Of a DNA stretch of 64,000 nt, positions 52,372 through 60,740 are shown one piece after another. Made by a program: the position numbers and the translations under genes. Source of the stretch: Chitinophaga pinensis. Lineage in GTDB: Bacteria; Bacteroidota; Bacteroidia; Chitinophagales; Chitinophagaceae. The notes below the pieces were generated by a model. It was not told the DNA's origin and made no database searches. It worked only from the letters and a program-made list of their open reading frames with translations. Every line of letters begins with the position of its first letter. Within the stretch, counting starts at the first letter, position 1. The DNA lies in contig LR632930.1 of NCBI GenBank assembly GCA_902167325.1, positions 124,001 through 188,000 of the forward strand. The letters run 5' to 3'.

Positions 52372-52476
52372 CAGGTTTTCACCATGCTGGTGTGCATGTC
52401 TCTTGCCATTGTATTCATGAGATACTTCTCTCTGATTTCTTCAGCAGGCACCACAATGGCTGCAAAGCCAGAGTAG
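52372..52476 (+). pseudogene. Orphan 3' fragment of the antiporter gene
   Basis: The frame CAG GTT TTC begins at 52372 and reads QVFTMLVCMSLAIVFM, then drifts, ending at TAG 52474-52476. The intact antiporter reads QVFAMLVLMALATTFM at its C-terminus. Nucleotide similarity continues past the stop into the second terminator copy. It is the right-hand copy of the roughly 320-bp duplication and has no start codon or N-terminal part. Confidence 0.85.
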
Positions 52477-52504
52477 TTTCATGATACTATTTAATTTTAC
52501 AAAG

Positions 52505-52533
52505 AATCCCGTCCGGCAATGCCGGACGGGATT
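52505..52533. terminator. Intrinsic terminator (copy B) of the lipoprotein gene
   Basis: AATCCCGTCCGGC (52505-52517) and GCCGGACGGGATT (52521-52533) form a perfect 13-bp stem with an AAT loop. It lies 23 nt beyond the stop of the minus-strand lipoprotein gene and is the sister of the terminator at 52181-52217. Confidence 0.88.
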
Positions 52534-52555
52534 TAAAATTTAAGTGTAATACACA

Positions 52556-54271
52556 TTAACCTGCAATCCTGCGCACAGTAAATCTTCCGTTTATGATCTC
52601 CACTTTATCGCCTCCACCAACAGGAGATGCCATACCGGAAAAAGTACCTTCTATTATCTCACCAATGACTCCAAAACGAGTTACTTTTATTTCCATCTTG
52701 TCACCGATGTACCGCGTTCCGGTTACTTCCAGCACCACATGCCCGCTTTGATAATTCCCGATGGCCATACCCGGGATGGTCAGCGAAACCCTTAATTGTC
52801 CTGATTGTACGGCACAGGTGGTTTTACCACCTCCATTATCCGTTACACCAATTGCTGTGCCGCCATGGATGATAAACCCTTGTTCATGCCCCCTGTCGCG
52901 CCAAAGGAAATACGCTTCCAGGTTCTGGTCAGGAGCGCAGAACTGAATATCGCCAATGTTATTCACCACATCCGTTTCCGGCACACTTGCAGAAGTCATC
53001 ACTATTTCCCCGGAAGGGTTGTATAACTTTATCTGTACATCTGCTCCTTTAGGGCCATACAGCTGAAACCTGCTCTCTGCATCAGTATAGGTATTAGCGA
53101 TCATATTGCCATCGAGTTCCATGGTCACGAACGAGGCATAGTCTACTCCGCTGCAGTTAGTGATGCGCCCTGCAACTGAGGCACCACAACCCAATACAAT
53201 ATCCTGCACATTAGTGGACCCTTCGGCCAAAGCAGCCACCTCTTTCGTAAATGTCCTGCCGATGTTCAGCCGGCGTTCCACACTCAGGGTAAATGGTACG
53301 CCTGCGGGTATACGCGCCCAATAGTTGCCATCATTATCAGTCTGGACGGTGATCTGCCCAACCGTAACCAGCACTCCTCTGAGGGGCACGTTGTTAGCAC
53401 AGGCGTCTGTAACCCGGCCTTTAACGAGGGCGGTACGCAGCGGAGCGTCTACGTTCCAGGTAGAAAAATGGTTTACATTTCCCACATACACATTACCCTC
53501 CCGTGAGGCAAGACCTTCTTCTTTCCAAATCCCTGTTGCTTCATCAAAGTGCCATAATGGGATCTGGTTGGGAGCACGGCCCAGCTGGTCGCCGGTTATG
53601 GGAAATTTAATGGTGGATGATCTTCCGCTTTTCAGCTGAAGCTTCTCGCCCGCAGCACTCGTCATTTCCACATCCACCATACCGAAGGAGTAAAGCACTA
53701 CCGGTGTGCCGTCTGTACGTACCCCACTGAGGTCACCTCCCGGTATTTTAAGGCTAAAATCGGGGTCTGCCGTACTAATATGCTGTACCGACAAATTCAC
53801 CGTACCACTAAACGCGCTGCCATCTGCCTTCACCACTGCCCCCGCCGGGATCTGTACGTTTACACCACCGGGGAGGAAGGCGGACGCTCCGGCATCCGCA
53901 CTAAAAGTCATAGTGGCATCTTTATATGGCAGAGTTACATACAGCGCAGCGTTGTTACCTCCTATAGTGGTAACCCTGCGTATCTGGCTGCGGTACCCTG
54001 TTTTAGCGCAATCTACCAGCAGCACATTGGCGGAATTGGTTTTAACATTATGTAACGAGAAGCTGCCGTTATCTGCCGTGGTGGCCTGCTGGCCGTCGGC
54101 TTTCACAATGGCTCCGGCAATGGGGCGGCCTGATTCATCTACCACTGAACCCTTCAGCGAAATGGTAGTTCCGGTGTTGGGAAGTTCAGTATCCTGACCG
54201 GGTTTATTGCTTTTCTTACAGGCTGAGCATAACAAAACGATCAGTAATGCCCGGCATAAATAATGGCGCAT
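52556..54271 (-). CDS. Carboxypeptidase-regulatory-like domain lipoprotein, paralogue 1
   Basis: The protein has 571 residues when started at the ATG at 54271, which gives a clean lipoprotein signal ending LLCSAC (Cys18); longer frames put extra residues before it. Residues about 40-115 form a carboxypeptidase regulatory-like fold (ISLKGSVVDESGRPIAGAIVKADGQQATTADNGSFSL). A middle domain follows with IPAGAVVKADGSAFSGTVNLSVQHI and IPLWHFDEATGIWKEEG, ending in NVNHFSTWNVDAP, a pattern common in Bacteroidetes surface lipoproteins. More beta-sandwich repeats follow. Its function is unknown, probably surface display or glycan contact. It is a tandem paralogue of the gene at 54510, and a fragment of its 3' end lies at 52237. 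Confidence 0.88.
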   Translation of the reverse strand: MRHYLCRALLIVLLCSACKKSNKPGQDTELPNTGTTISLKGSVVDESGRPIAGAIVKADGQQATTADNGSFSLHNVKTNSANVLLVDCAKTGYRSQIRRVTTIGGNNAALYVTLPYKDATMTFSADAGASAFLPGGVNVQIPAGAVVKADGSAFSGTVNLSVQHISTADPDFSLKIPGGDLSGVRTDGTPVVLYSFGMVDVEMTSAAGEKLQLKSGRSSTIKFPITGDQLGRAPNQIPLWHFDEATGIWKEEGLASREGNVYVGNVNHFSTWNVDAPLRTALVKGRVTDACANNVPLRGVLVTVGQITVQTDNDGNYWARIPAGVPFTLSVERRLNIGRTFTKEVAALAEGSTNVQDIVLGCGASVAGRITNCSGVDYASFVTMELDGNMIANTYTDAESRFQLYGPKGADVQIKLYNPSGEIVMTSASVPETDVVNNIGDIQFCAPDQNLEAYFLWRDRGHEQGFIIHGGTAIGVTDNGGGKTTCAVQSGQLRVSLTIPGMAIGNYQSGHVVLEVTGTRYIGDKMEIKVTRFGVIGEIIEGTFSGMASPVGGGDKVEIINGRFTVRRIAG

Positions 54272-54456
54272 GATTAACTGGGGGACTGACATGGTTTCAA
54301 TAGGTTTTAAGGAATTATCAGATCTCAATGAAGCTTTCAGGATCAAAGAAACCAACAAAGTGCGTCCGGTTCAACATTTTCCTTCTGAGATGTAATTATT
54401 CCTGATTCAACTTTCCCCCGTCAGTTGTGAGGCGCGTATCCGCTTCCCAATATGAG

Positions 54457-54481
54457 AAAAGCCCCGGCATAATACCGGGGC
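54457..54481 (-). terminator. Intrinsic terminator of lipoprotein paralogue 2
   Basis: GCCCCGG (54461-54467) and CCGGGGC (54475-54481) form a 7-bp GC stem, followed on the minus strand by TTTTCTCATA. Confidence 0.8.
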
Positions 54482-54509
54482 CATGGGTTATATGGGCACT
54501 TCAATCTAC

Positions 54510-56279
54510 TTATCCCTGTATCCGGAAGATGGTGAATTTACCCGCCGTGATCTGCACTTTACCGGTTCCTCCCTGAATCGTTCCTTCTCCGGAGAAGGTT
54601 CCTTCAATCAGCTGGCCAACCTGCCCGTACCGGGAAATTGTTACACGCATTTCTTCAGAAATATACCGTTTACCGTTCAGGGTCAAAATCATCACTACAT
54701 CAATGTAATTCCCCGGACCTTGCCCGGCAAACTGCAAGCTAAGCTGCGTAGTTCCCTGCGTTGCCGTTAACAGTGTTTCCTTATTCCGTTCATCGTAAAT
54801 ACCAATTGTTACCAGCGGTTTCCCTGAGGTACCTCCACCGATCTGCACCGGCTGATTGTTGAAACCGCTTCCATTAATAATGAATTGTGTAGGCGGCAGT
54901 TCCGTACCAGGGCACACTTTCACATCTCCGATATCCTTTCCGTTATCTCCATTGGGCATCGTAATATCTTTGGCGGTCACATTCCCCAGGAGGTCGAATA
55001 CTTTCAGGGTAATTGTTTTTCCTTTCGGCGGAAACAGCTTGAAAGTTGAGTTATCGTCTGTATATGCATTCCCGATGTTTTCTCCATTAAGATACATACT
55101 CACCATCCCCGAGTAAGGCGAACCATCGCAGGCAGTGATACGCCCGGAAAGTTCAGGTCCACAGGGCAGTGATACATTCTGTGTTGTACTGCCGCCCGGC
55201 GGGTATGCCGGCAATTCCTTTTTGGTACCACGCCCGCCGTTTAACCGGGGCTGCACATGGAGCGTAGCCGGCATATCTGAAGGTATGAGCGCTTTATAGT
55301 TGCCATCCTTGTCGGTTTGCACAGTTACCTGCCCGATGGTTACATTCACACCGCGCATTTTCATATCACCTCTGCACGGGTCCGTTAAGCAACCTATTAC
55401 CGTAACAATAGGTCTGGGAGCGTCTACGTTCCAGGAAGAAAAGTGTCCTACAGTGCCTACATAGAGGTTACCCTGGCGGGTGGCGCTGCCTTCTTCTTTC
55501 CATATTCCTGTTGCTTCGTCGAAATGCCAAAGCGGGATGGTATTCGGTGCAGCAGCCTGCTGAAACTGCGTAATGGGGAACTTAATGGTGGATGATTTAC
55601 CCGTTTTCAACTGCAGCTTTTCTCCTGCAGCGCTTTCCATCTCCACCTGCAACATTCCGTAAGAATAAAGGACAACATTGGAGTTATCGGTGCGTAACGC
55701 GCTCAGGTCACCACCTGGTATTTGCAGACTGAAATCAGGTGCTGCAGGATCCAGGTGTGCTATTGAAAAGTTGACCGCGCCGGTATAAGCGCTTCCATCA
55801 GCCTTCACTACTGCACCCGCGGGGATGGTTACAGTGGCCCCCCCGGTAAGTGTGGCGGTTCCTCCGGCAGTAGCACTGATGGTGTGAGTGGTAGCCCGGG
55901 GTAGTAACATTATTTGAACAGAGGCATTATTTCCTCCGGCGGTATTCAGCCGGCGTACCTGTGTACGGAACCCTGCTTTGGAGCAGTTCACCAATACCAC
56001 ATTGCCTGCGGCGGTTTTAACGTTCTGCAGCATAAAGGTGCCTTTGTCGTTCGTAGTTACCTGCTGACCGTCCGCTTTAACAATGGCCCCTGCAAGCGGC
56101 AAACCATCTTTGCCAACGATACTTCCGGAAAGTTCAATAGGGCCGCCATTGTTCTGAGGTGGCTTATTCCCGCCGGAATTACTATCATTCTTTTTACATG
56201 CGGAAAAGAAAATTCCGCACAGGAGTACCAGGCAGGCAATGAAGCGCCCGGCATTGAGGGGTTTGGGGTTGAGATGCAT
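54510..56279 (-). CDS. Carboxypeptidase-regulatory-like domain lipoprotein, paralogue 2
   Basis: This 589-residue lipoprotein has a signal ending FFSAC (Cys28). The domain order copies paralogue 1: IELSGSIVGKDGLPLAGAIVKADGQQVTTNDKGTF, then IPAGAVVKADGSAYTGAVNFSIAHL, then the shared IPLWHFDEATGIWKEEG and VGHFSSWNVDAP blocks, then a second regulatory-like region and a C-terminal KVQITAGKFTIFRIQG that parallels paralogue 1. The two arose by gene duplication and have diverged mostly in the C-terminal third. A 7-of-8 promoter lies upstream (56364-56394). Function is unknown, with a cell-surface location inferred. Confidence 0.9.
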   Translation of the reverse strand: MHLNPKPLNAGRFIACLVLLCGIFFSACKKNDSNSGGNKPPQNNGGPIELSGSIVGKDGLPLAGAIVKADGQQVTTNDKGTFMLQNVKTAAGNVVLVNCSKAGFRTQVRRLNTAGGNNASVQIMLLPRATTHTISATAGGTATLTGGATVTIPAGAVVKADGSAYTGAVNFSIAHLDPAAPDFSLQIPGGDLSALRTDNSNVVLYSYGMLQVEMESAAGEKLQLKTGKSSTIKFPITQFQQAAAPNTIPLWHFDEATGIWKEEGSATRQGNLYVGTVGHFSSWNVDAPRPIVTVIGCLTDPCRGDMKMRGVNVTIGQVTVQTDKDGNYKALIPSDMPATLHVQPRLNGGRGTKKELPAYPPGGSTTQNVSLPCGPELSGRITACDGSPYSGMVSMYLNGENIGNAYTDDNSTFKLFPPKGKTITLKVFDLLGNVTAKDITMPNGDNGKDIGDVKVCPGTELPPTQFIINGSGFNNQPVQIGGGTSGKPLVTIGIYDERNKETLLTATQGTTQLSLQFAGQGPGNYIDVVMILTLNGKRYISEEMRVTISRYGQVGQLIEGTFSGEGTIQGGTGKVQITAGKFTIFRIQG

Positions 56280-56363
56280 TTTTCCGTTGATGAAGAGTAA
56301 AAAAATGAAGCTTGAATGCGCAAAAAAAGCAACAATTAATGAAGCTCAGCACGGATAATGCCT

Positions 56364-56394
56364 GAAATGTATTATAGGAAAGCTAAAGCGGCAA
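56364..56394 (-). promoter_or_regulatory. Probable promoter of lipoprotein paralogue 2
   Basis: On the minus strand a TTG (56392-56394) is followed after 20 nt by TACATTTC (56364-56371), which matches seven of the eight positions of TAnnTTTG counted with the two free ones. The leader would be about 80 nt. Confidence 0.45.
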
Positions 56395-56570
56395 TTCCCA
56401 ATAGTCAACTGCAAAGTGAATATTGCCAGTAACCGGTTCAAAACCTTATGCACAAACGATTTCATGATAAGTATACCACACTTAAATTCATGCGTGCAAT
56501 GAACCATAATATACCCTGATACATAATTAGCCTGTCTGGTTAATCATATCAGTACACCCACATTGAGCAC

Positions 56571-56790
56571 ATGAGCAAAAAACAATTTCAGGCTTTCCGG
56601 CAGGTTTATACACTGCTGGGGCATTACAACATTGGAAGGCAGCTATCAGAATCAATGGTAATAATAAGATGACCAATACGGTGCTCAATTATTGCTCATA
56701 GCTGCAGGAGCAACCTGCTATTCTTACGAAAAATTTGTAGTCTGGCTGTTGACCGGCAACGCAGCACTCATGCAGAATGATTATTCATGA
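56571..56790 (+). pseudogene. Small frameshifted gene, unknown family
   Basis: From ATG 56571 the frame reads MSKKQFQAFRQVYTLLGHYN, continues to QLSESMVII and meets a stop at 56670-56672. Removing one A at about 56666-56667 joins it to the next frame, which continues DDQYGAQLLLIAAGATCYSY, EKFVVWLLTGNAALMQNDYS and a stop at 56788-56790. Both halves have the amino-acid composition of real protein, and the joined product would be about 72 residues with an amphipathic or membrane-like middle. The family is not recognised. A sequencing error or a decayed gene are both possible. Confidence 0.5.
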
Positions 56791-56930
56791 TCAACGATCC
56801 TCAGCACTACTAATTGATTAAACTACTCGTAAACCCCTGCTGTAATCAGCATCAGTTGCTGCCATCGGAAATTGCGAGAGGGGATGTAGAATTGGTTGAT
56901 CACCGCTAAGAATGGCTGCTGATGCCGCAT

Positions 56931-56962
56931 AAAAAAAGTGCGCTGAGTTCGTCAGCGCACTT
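56931..56962 (-). terminator. Intrinsic terminator of the lytic transglycosylase gene
   Basis: AAGTGCGCTGA (56936-56946) and TCAGCGCACTT (56952-56962) form an 11-bp stem with a GTTCG loop. On the minus strand it is followed by a run of T from the A-tract at 56931-56937. Confidence 0.92.
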
Positions 56963-56981
56963 GTAACATATTTGCAGAAAC

Positions 56982-58223
56982 TTATTTCTTTCTTGTAGTA
57001 GTCCGTTTTTTCGCCGGTGCTTTTTTGGCAACTGGTTTTTTAACGGGTGCTTTCACCTCTGGCCTTTTCACCGGAGCGGGGAACCTGCTTCTGTCTACAG
57101 TGGCAGCTTTATCATCCAGCGACATCTGGAGGGATTCTTTCAGAATTTCCTCTTTCTCTGACTGGAAGAGTTTCATTTTCTCTTTGGGAATACGGAGGTC
57201 GTAGCTATTGGATTCACCGGCAAGGGCTTGTGCAAAGCCTGGGTTCAATCTTTCCAGCTCGTTAGTTTCCATAGCCAGTTTCTTGGCGATGGCTTCGAGG
57301 CGGTATTTGCCGGAGATATTGAATTCAACGGTGTTGAACATATCTTCTTCGGTGATGGGAGCCGCTTTTCTGAACTCGGCGGCGGTGCTCATCCGGGCAG
57401 CGGGCAGTGATATGTTAGCTGTGGTATAATTGCTGCCTACGCCAAAGAAGGTATTGAACCTGTCGAGGATATAACCGGTGGCGATGAATTTGTACACGTG
57501 ATTGCGGGATTCTGCGGGCAGGAAATACTGGATGCCCCAGAAGTCGCTGCGTCCGCTGATCTTTTGTGCGCGTTGTACACCACCTGCACCGCAATTGTAA
57601 GCGGCTACTACCAGCAGCCAGTCATCGAACTGGTCGTACAGTTCGTTGAGGAATTTAGCGGCGGCTACGGTGGATTTGTAAATGTCTTTCCGTTCGTCTA
57701 CTTTCTTACCTACGTTGAGGCCGAAGATGCGTGCGGTACCGCTCATGAACTGCCACATGCCTACGGCACCCACACGGGAGCGCGCATTATGCAGGAGGCT
57801 GGATTCGATTACGGCGAGGTATTTCATTTCTTCGGGAATACCGTGGTCAACGAATACCTTTTCTATCATAACGAAATATGGAGCAGACCGTTCTACCATC
57901 ACGGCAAGGTGCTGGGAGTAACGGGTGGCATAATCGCTGATATAATTCTTAACGAAGTTATTATTCATCTGTTCGTACACCTTGGGGGTACGGATAACAG
58001 ACGGGAGTGCCTGGGCGGCGCGTTTTACCGACAGTGAAGCCGGTGCCCCATGCACTGTTGTGTCTTTCGGGAGGTGTGCGGCCTTTTTCAAGGTAACGGA
58101 GGTATCGGCGGGTGTATCCTGCACGGAATACACCATCTCCTTATTCACCTCAACGCTGGCGGCAACTGCACTTGTACTACCCACTAATGCCGGCAATGAT
58201 AGAAGTAAAAAGATTTTCGTCAT
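56982..58223 (-). CDS. Lytic transglycosylase of the MltD/SLT type with basic C-terminal tail
   Basis: This 413-residue exported enzyme cleaves the glycan strand of peptidoglycan. The signal peptide covers about 1-22. The SLT domain (about 115-235) has the catalytic Glu140 in YLAVIESSL and the family blocks SRVGAVGMWQFMSGTAR and VAAYNCGAGGVQRA. A LysM-like region may follow (FNISGKYRLEAIAKKLAMETNELERLNPG, about 300-330). The last 30 residues are Lys/Pro/Ala/Thr-rich (KKPVAKKAPAKKRTTTRKK), which is unusual and could bind nucleic acid or anionic wall polymers. It starts 15 nt after gatA, probably in the same operon. Confidence 0.92.
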   Translation of the reverse strand: MTKIFLLLSLPALVGSTSAVAASVEVNKEMVYSVQDTPADTSVTLKKAAHLPKDTTVHGAPASLSVKRAAQALPSVIRTPKVYEQMNNNFVKNYISDYATRYSQHLAVMVERSAPYFVMIEKVFVDHGIPEEMKYLAVIESSLLHNARSRVGAVGMWQFMSGTARIFGLNVGKKVDERKDIYKSTVAAAKFLNELYDQFDDWLLVVAAYNCGAGGVQRAQKISGRSDFWGIQYFLPAESRNHVYKFIATGYILDRFNTFFGVGSNYTTANISLPAARMSTAAEFRKAAPITEEDMFNTVEFNISGKYRLEAIAKKLAMETNELERLNPGFAQALAGESNSYDLRIPKEKMKLFQSEKEEILKESLQMSLDDKAATVDRSRFPAPVKRPEVKAPVKKPVAKKAPAKKRTTTRKK

Positions 58224-58238
58224 ACGCGTTGTTTTGTT

Positions 58239-59693
58239 TTAAACTGTATCTACTTGTTGCATCTGCAACACGGTTTGCGCAATTTCTAACAAGTTCTGCT
58301 CGTCTAACACCTCTGTGATAATCTGTAGGCCATAAGGCATTCCGTTTGAATGCCGCAGTAAAGGAACGGATATTGCGGGCACCCCTGTGAGGTTGGCCAG
58401 CACCGTATAAATATCGGCAAGGTACATAGCGATGGGATCATCCATCTTCTCCCCGATTTTGAAAGCGGTTGTAGGAACAGTAGGCAACAGGATGGCATCG
58501 TAATTGCTTAAAATCTGTTGCATCTTTTCAACCACAAGCCGTCTTACCTGCTGGGCTTTCGTGAAATAAGCGTCGTAATATCCGGCGCTCAGCACGAAAG
58601 TTCCTAACAATATACGCCTTTTTACCTCTTTTCCGAAGCCTTCAGACCGGCTTTTCATATAAAAATCGGTCAGGTCCAGCCCCTTTTCCGGTGTACGGTA
58701 GCCAAACTTGACCCCGTCGTACCGGCTCAGATTGCTGGAAGCCTCAGCCGTGGTGAGCACGTAATATGCTGCAACCACGAAATCAAGGTATTCAAAATCA
58801 ACCGCTTCCACGGTATGACCTTCCGCCTTTAACTGTTCAAAGAAACTTTCAAATCCTCCCCTCATTTCCGGGTCCAGGCCCTCGTGATGGAGGGCATCCT
58901 TTAAGTACGCGAATTTGCGCTTTTTATTGTGCACATCGTTACTTAACTGATATTGAGGCACTTCGCTTTGCGAGGCTGTACTATCATAGGCATCCGGGCC
59001 GGCAATAACTTGTAGAACTGCCGCAACATCTGCAATATTCGAGCCAAAAATGCCTATCTGGTCAAACGAAGAAGCGTATGCCAGCAGCCCGTGGCGACTA
59101 ATGCGGCCGTAACTTGGCTTAAGCCCTACGATACCGCAAAAATCCGCCGGCTGCCTGACAGATCCTCCTGTGTCGGAACCCAGACTCACATGGCAAAGCC
59201 CTGCCTGCACTGCTACTGCCGAGCCACCGGAAGAACCTCCGGGTACCCTGGTTTCATCGAGTGCATTAAGCGTAGGCCCATAAGCGGAATTCTCATTGGT
59301 AGACCCCATGGCGAACTCGTCGCAGTTCAGTCTGCCAATAATAATAGCCCCTGCTTCCAGGAGCCTTTCCACTGCCGTGGCATTGTAGAGGGCCTCAAAG
59401 CCCTCTAATATCCGGCTCGCCGCGCTTACGGCGTGCCCTTTATAACTTATAACGTCCTTGATGCCAACAACAACGCCCGCCAGCAATCCTGGCCGCTCCC
59501 CGTTACGGATCTTTTCATCCAGGGAACGTGCCTGCCGGAGGGCGTCATCTGTAAATACTTCGAGGTATGCGTTTAAGTGACGGGTTTGCTCTATGCGCCC
59601 CAGGTACATCTGTACCGTGTCCTCGCAGGTCGCTTTCCCGGCAAACAACGCCTCCTGAAAAGACGATATACTGCTGAATTCAGTCAAACCCAA
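58239..59693 (-). CDS. gatA: Asp/Glu-tRNA amidotransferase subunit A
   Basis: This 484-residue amidase subunit releases ammonia from glutamine for transamidation of misacylated Glu-tRNA(Gln) or Asp-tRNA(Asn). The Ser-cisSer-Lys triad is visible as Lys79 (GVVVGIKDVISYKG), Ser154 (PGGSSGGSAVAVQ) and Ser178 (GSDTGGSVRQPA). The only usable start is TTG at 59693 or a second TTG two codons on, because an in-frame stop lies three codons upstream. gatB and gatC are not in the window, as is usual for many Bacteroidetes. The lytic transglycosylase gene follows after 15 nt. Confidence 0.94.
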   Translation of the reverse strand: MGLTEFSSISSFQEALFAGKATCEDTVQMYLGRIEQTRHLNAYLEVFTDDALRQARSLDEKIRNGERPGLLAGVVVGIKDVISYKGHAVSAASRILEGFEALYNATAVERLLEAGAIIIGRLNCDEFAMGSTNENSAYGPTLNALDETRVPGGSSGGSAVAVQAGLCHVSLGSDTGGSVRQPADFCGIVGLKPSYGRISRHGLLAYASSFDQIGIFGSNIADVAAVLQVIAGPDAYDSTASQSEVPQYQLSNDVHNKKRKFAYLKDALHHEGLDPEMRGGFESFFEQLKAEGHTVEAVDFEYLDFVVAAYYVLTTAEASSNLSRYDGVKFGYRTPEKGLDLTDFYMKSRSEGFGKEVKRRILLGTFVLSAGYYDAYFTKAQQVRRLVVEKMQQILSNYDAILLPTVPTTAFKIGEKMDDPIAMYLADIYTVLANLTGVPAISVPLLRHSNGMPYGLQIITEVLDEQNLLEIAQTVLQMQQVDTV

Positions 59694-59769
59694 ACCAGTT
59701 TAAATCTTACAATGGTAGATCTCTGTAAAAATCGGCTCTGCACCTGCTATTCCTTTACGGAAGCCGGAA

Positions 59770-59997
59770 TTATGCCTGTTTCTTTACTTCAGATTCACGG
59801 ATACCTTCTTCCACTTCGCGACGCACATTGTCTTTCGCGTCTTTAAACTCGCGGATACCTTTACCCAGGCCACGCATCAGTTCAGGAATCTTTTTACCGC
59901 CAAACAGCAGTAATACTACTGCAGCGATGAGGATCAGTTCAGTCATACCCAGTTCCTGGAAAAGTAAGAAAGGTGATTTAACAAAAATAGCAGTCAT
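59770..59997 (-). CDS. tatA: Twin-arginine translocase subunit TatA/E
   Basis: This 75-residue protein has one membrane helix (about 17-35, [20 protein letters not shown]), then the [21 protein letters not shown] hinge and amphipathic helix typical of TatA, and a charged tail. TatA forms the pore-like part of the Tat pathway that exports folded proteins, such as the RR-signal protein encoded at 17468. The N-terminus is about 10 residues longer than in E. coli. A consensus promoter lies 30 nt upstream. Confidence 0.93.
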   Translation of the reverse strand: MTAIFVKSPFLLFQELGMTELILIAAVVLLLFGGKKIPELMRGLGKGIREFKDAKDNVRREVEEGIRESEVKKQA

Positions 59998-60026
59998 TTC
60001 TCAGTTTTTTATAATGTTCGAGCTAA

Positions 60027-60056
60027 CAAAGATAACGTTTATTTGGGCTTTCGCAA
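60027..60056 (-). promoter_or_regulatory. Bacteroidetes-type promoter of tatA
   Basis: On the minus strand TTG (60054-60056) and TATCTTTG (60027-60034) are separated by exactly 19 nt. A hairpin GGGCTT-tcgc-AAGCCC (60045-60060) overlaps the -33 element. Transcription would start near 60022, giving a leader of about 25 nt. Confidence 0.82.
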
Positions 60057-60251
60057 GCCCGCCGCAGCACTTTAATCGAGTTTTAAGGTCTTCTTCACAC
60101 CCCCGGATCACAGCTGTTTTAAACAACTATTCGCCCTTTTCCCAAACCTGCTGCCATCTCCGGTAATTTTCCGTGGCGGAACAGGCCGGAAGGTGTTTAA
60201 CCGAGGTGAAAGTTACCCTGCCGGACATAGTACAATGGATTGAACACCAAC

Positions 60252-60282
60252 AAAAAAAGCGGGAATCCAATCGGATTCCCGC
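60252..60282 (-). terminator. Intrinsic terminator after rplS
   Basis: GCGGGAATCC (60259-60268) and GGATTCCCGC (60273-60282) form a 10-bp stem with an AATC loop. On the minus strand it is followed by seven T residues. Confidence 0.92.
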
Positions 60283-60306
60283 GTACTAATTTCCCTGTAT
60301 AAAATA

Positions 60307-60654
60307 CTAAACCCTTTTTTCCTTGATACGGGCTGCTTTACCCTGACGCTCGCGCAGGTAGTACAGTTTAGCCCTTCTAACTTTACCAACTTTGTGCAGC
60401 AGAATGCTGTCAATGTTGGGAGAATACAGCGGGAACAGTCTTTCAACGCCCACGCCATCGGAGATCTTACGAACAGTGAAGGTTGCCGTAAAGCCTGTGC
60501 CCTGGATCTTCACCACGTCGCCCTTGAAGGATTGGATACGCTCCTTGTTTCCTTCAACGATCTTATAGTTAACGGTAACGTTGTCACCGGCTTTAAACTT
60601 CGGAAATTGCTTGTTAGCAGTCAACTGCTCGTGAACAAAAGAAATTGCGTTCAT
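60307..60654 (-). CDS. rplS: 50S ribosomal protein L19
   Basis: This 115-residue protein has the L19 pattern: [32 protein letters not shown], then [24 protein letters not shown], and the basic end [24 protein letters not shown]19 lies at the 30S-50S interface. It is the last gene of the rpsP-rimM-trmD-rplS series and has its own consensus promoter in the 86-nt gap after trmD. Confidence 0.97.
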   Translation of the reverse strand: MNAISFVHEQLTANKQFPKFKAGDNVTVNYKIVEGNKERIQSFKGDVVKIQGTGFTATFTVRKISDGVGVERLFPLYSPNIDSILLHKVGKVRRAKLYYLRERQGKAARIKEKRV

Positions 60655-60676
60655 CTTTCAATTATTTATAGGACGG

Positions 60677-60706
60677 CAAAGGTAAGGAACAATATCCAAT
60701 TACCAA
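60677..60706 (-). promoter_or_regulatory. Bacteroidetes-type promoter of rplS
   Basis: TTG (60704-60706) and TACCTTTG (60677-60684) on the minus strand have a 19-nt spacer. The predicted transcript would start near 60671, about 16 nt before the rplS ATG at 60654. Confidence 0.85.
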
Positions 60707-60740
60707 GGCCTTTTCCCGGTTTTTTAAAATTTTATTTGAT

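Larger units (their letters stand above)
56280..56981. other. 702-bp intergenic region
   Basis: It contains the likely promoter of lipoprotein paralogue 2 (56364-56394), a frameshifted small gene on the plus strand (56571-56790) and the terminator of the lytic transglycosylase gene (56931-56962). Between these I see no other feature. Confidence 0.55.
59998..60306. other. 309-bp intergenic region
   Basis: It holds the tatA promoter and its overlapping hairpin at the left and the rplS terminator at the right. The middle (60062-60250) shows no gene or RNA that I recognise. Confidence 0.55.
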
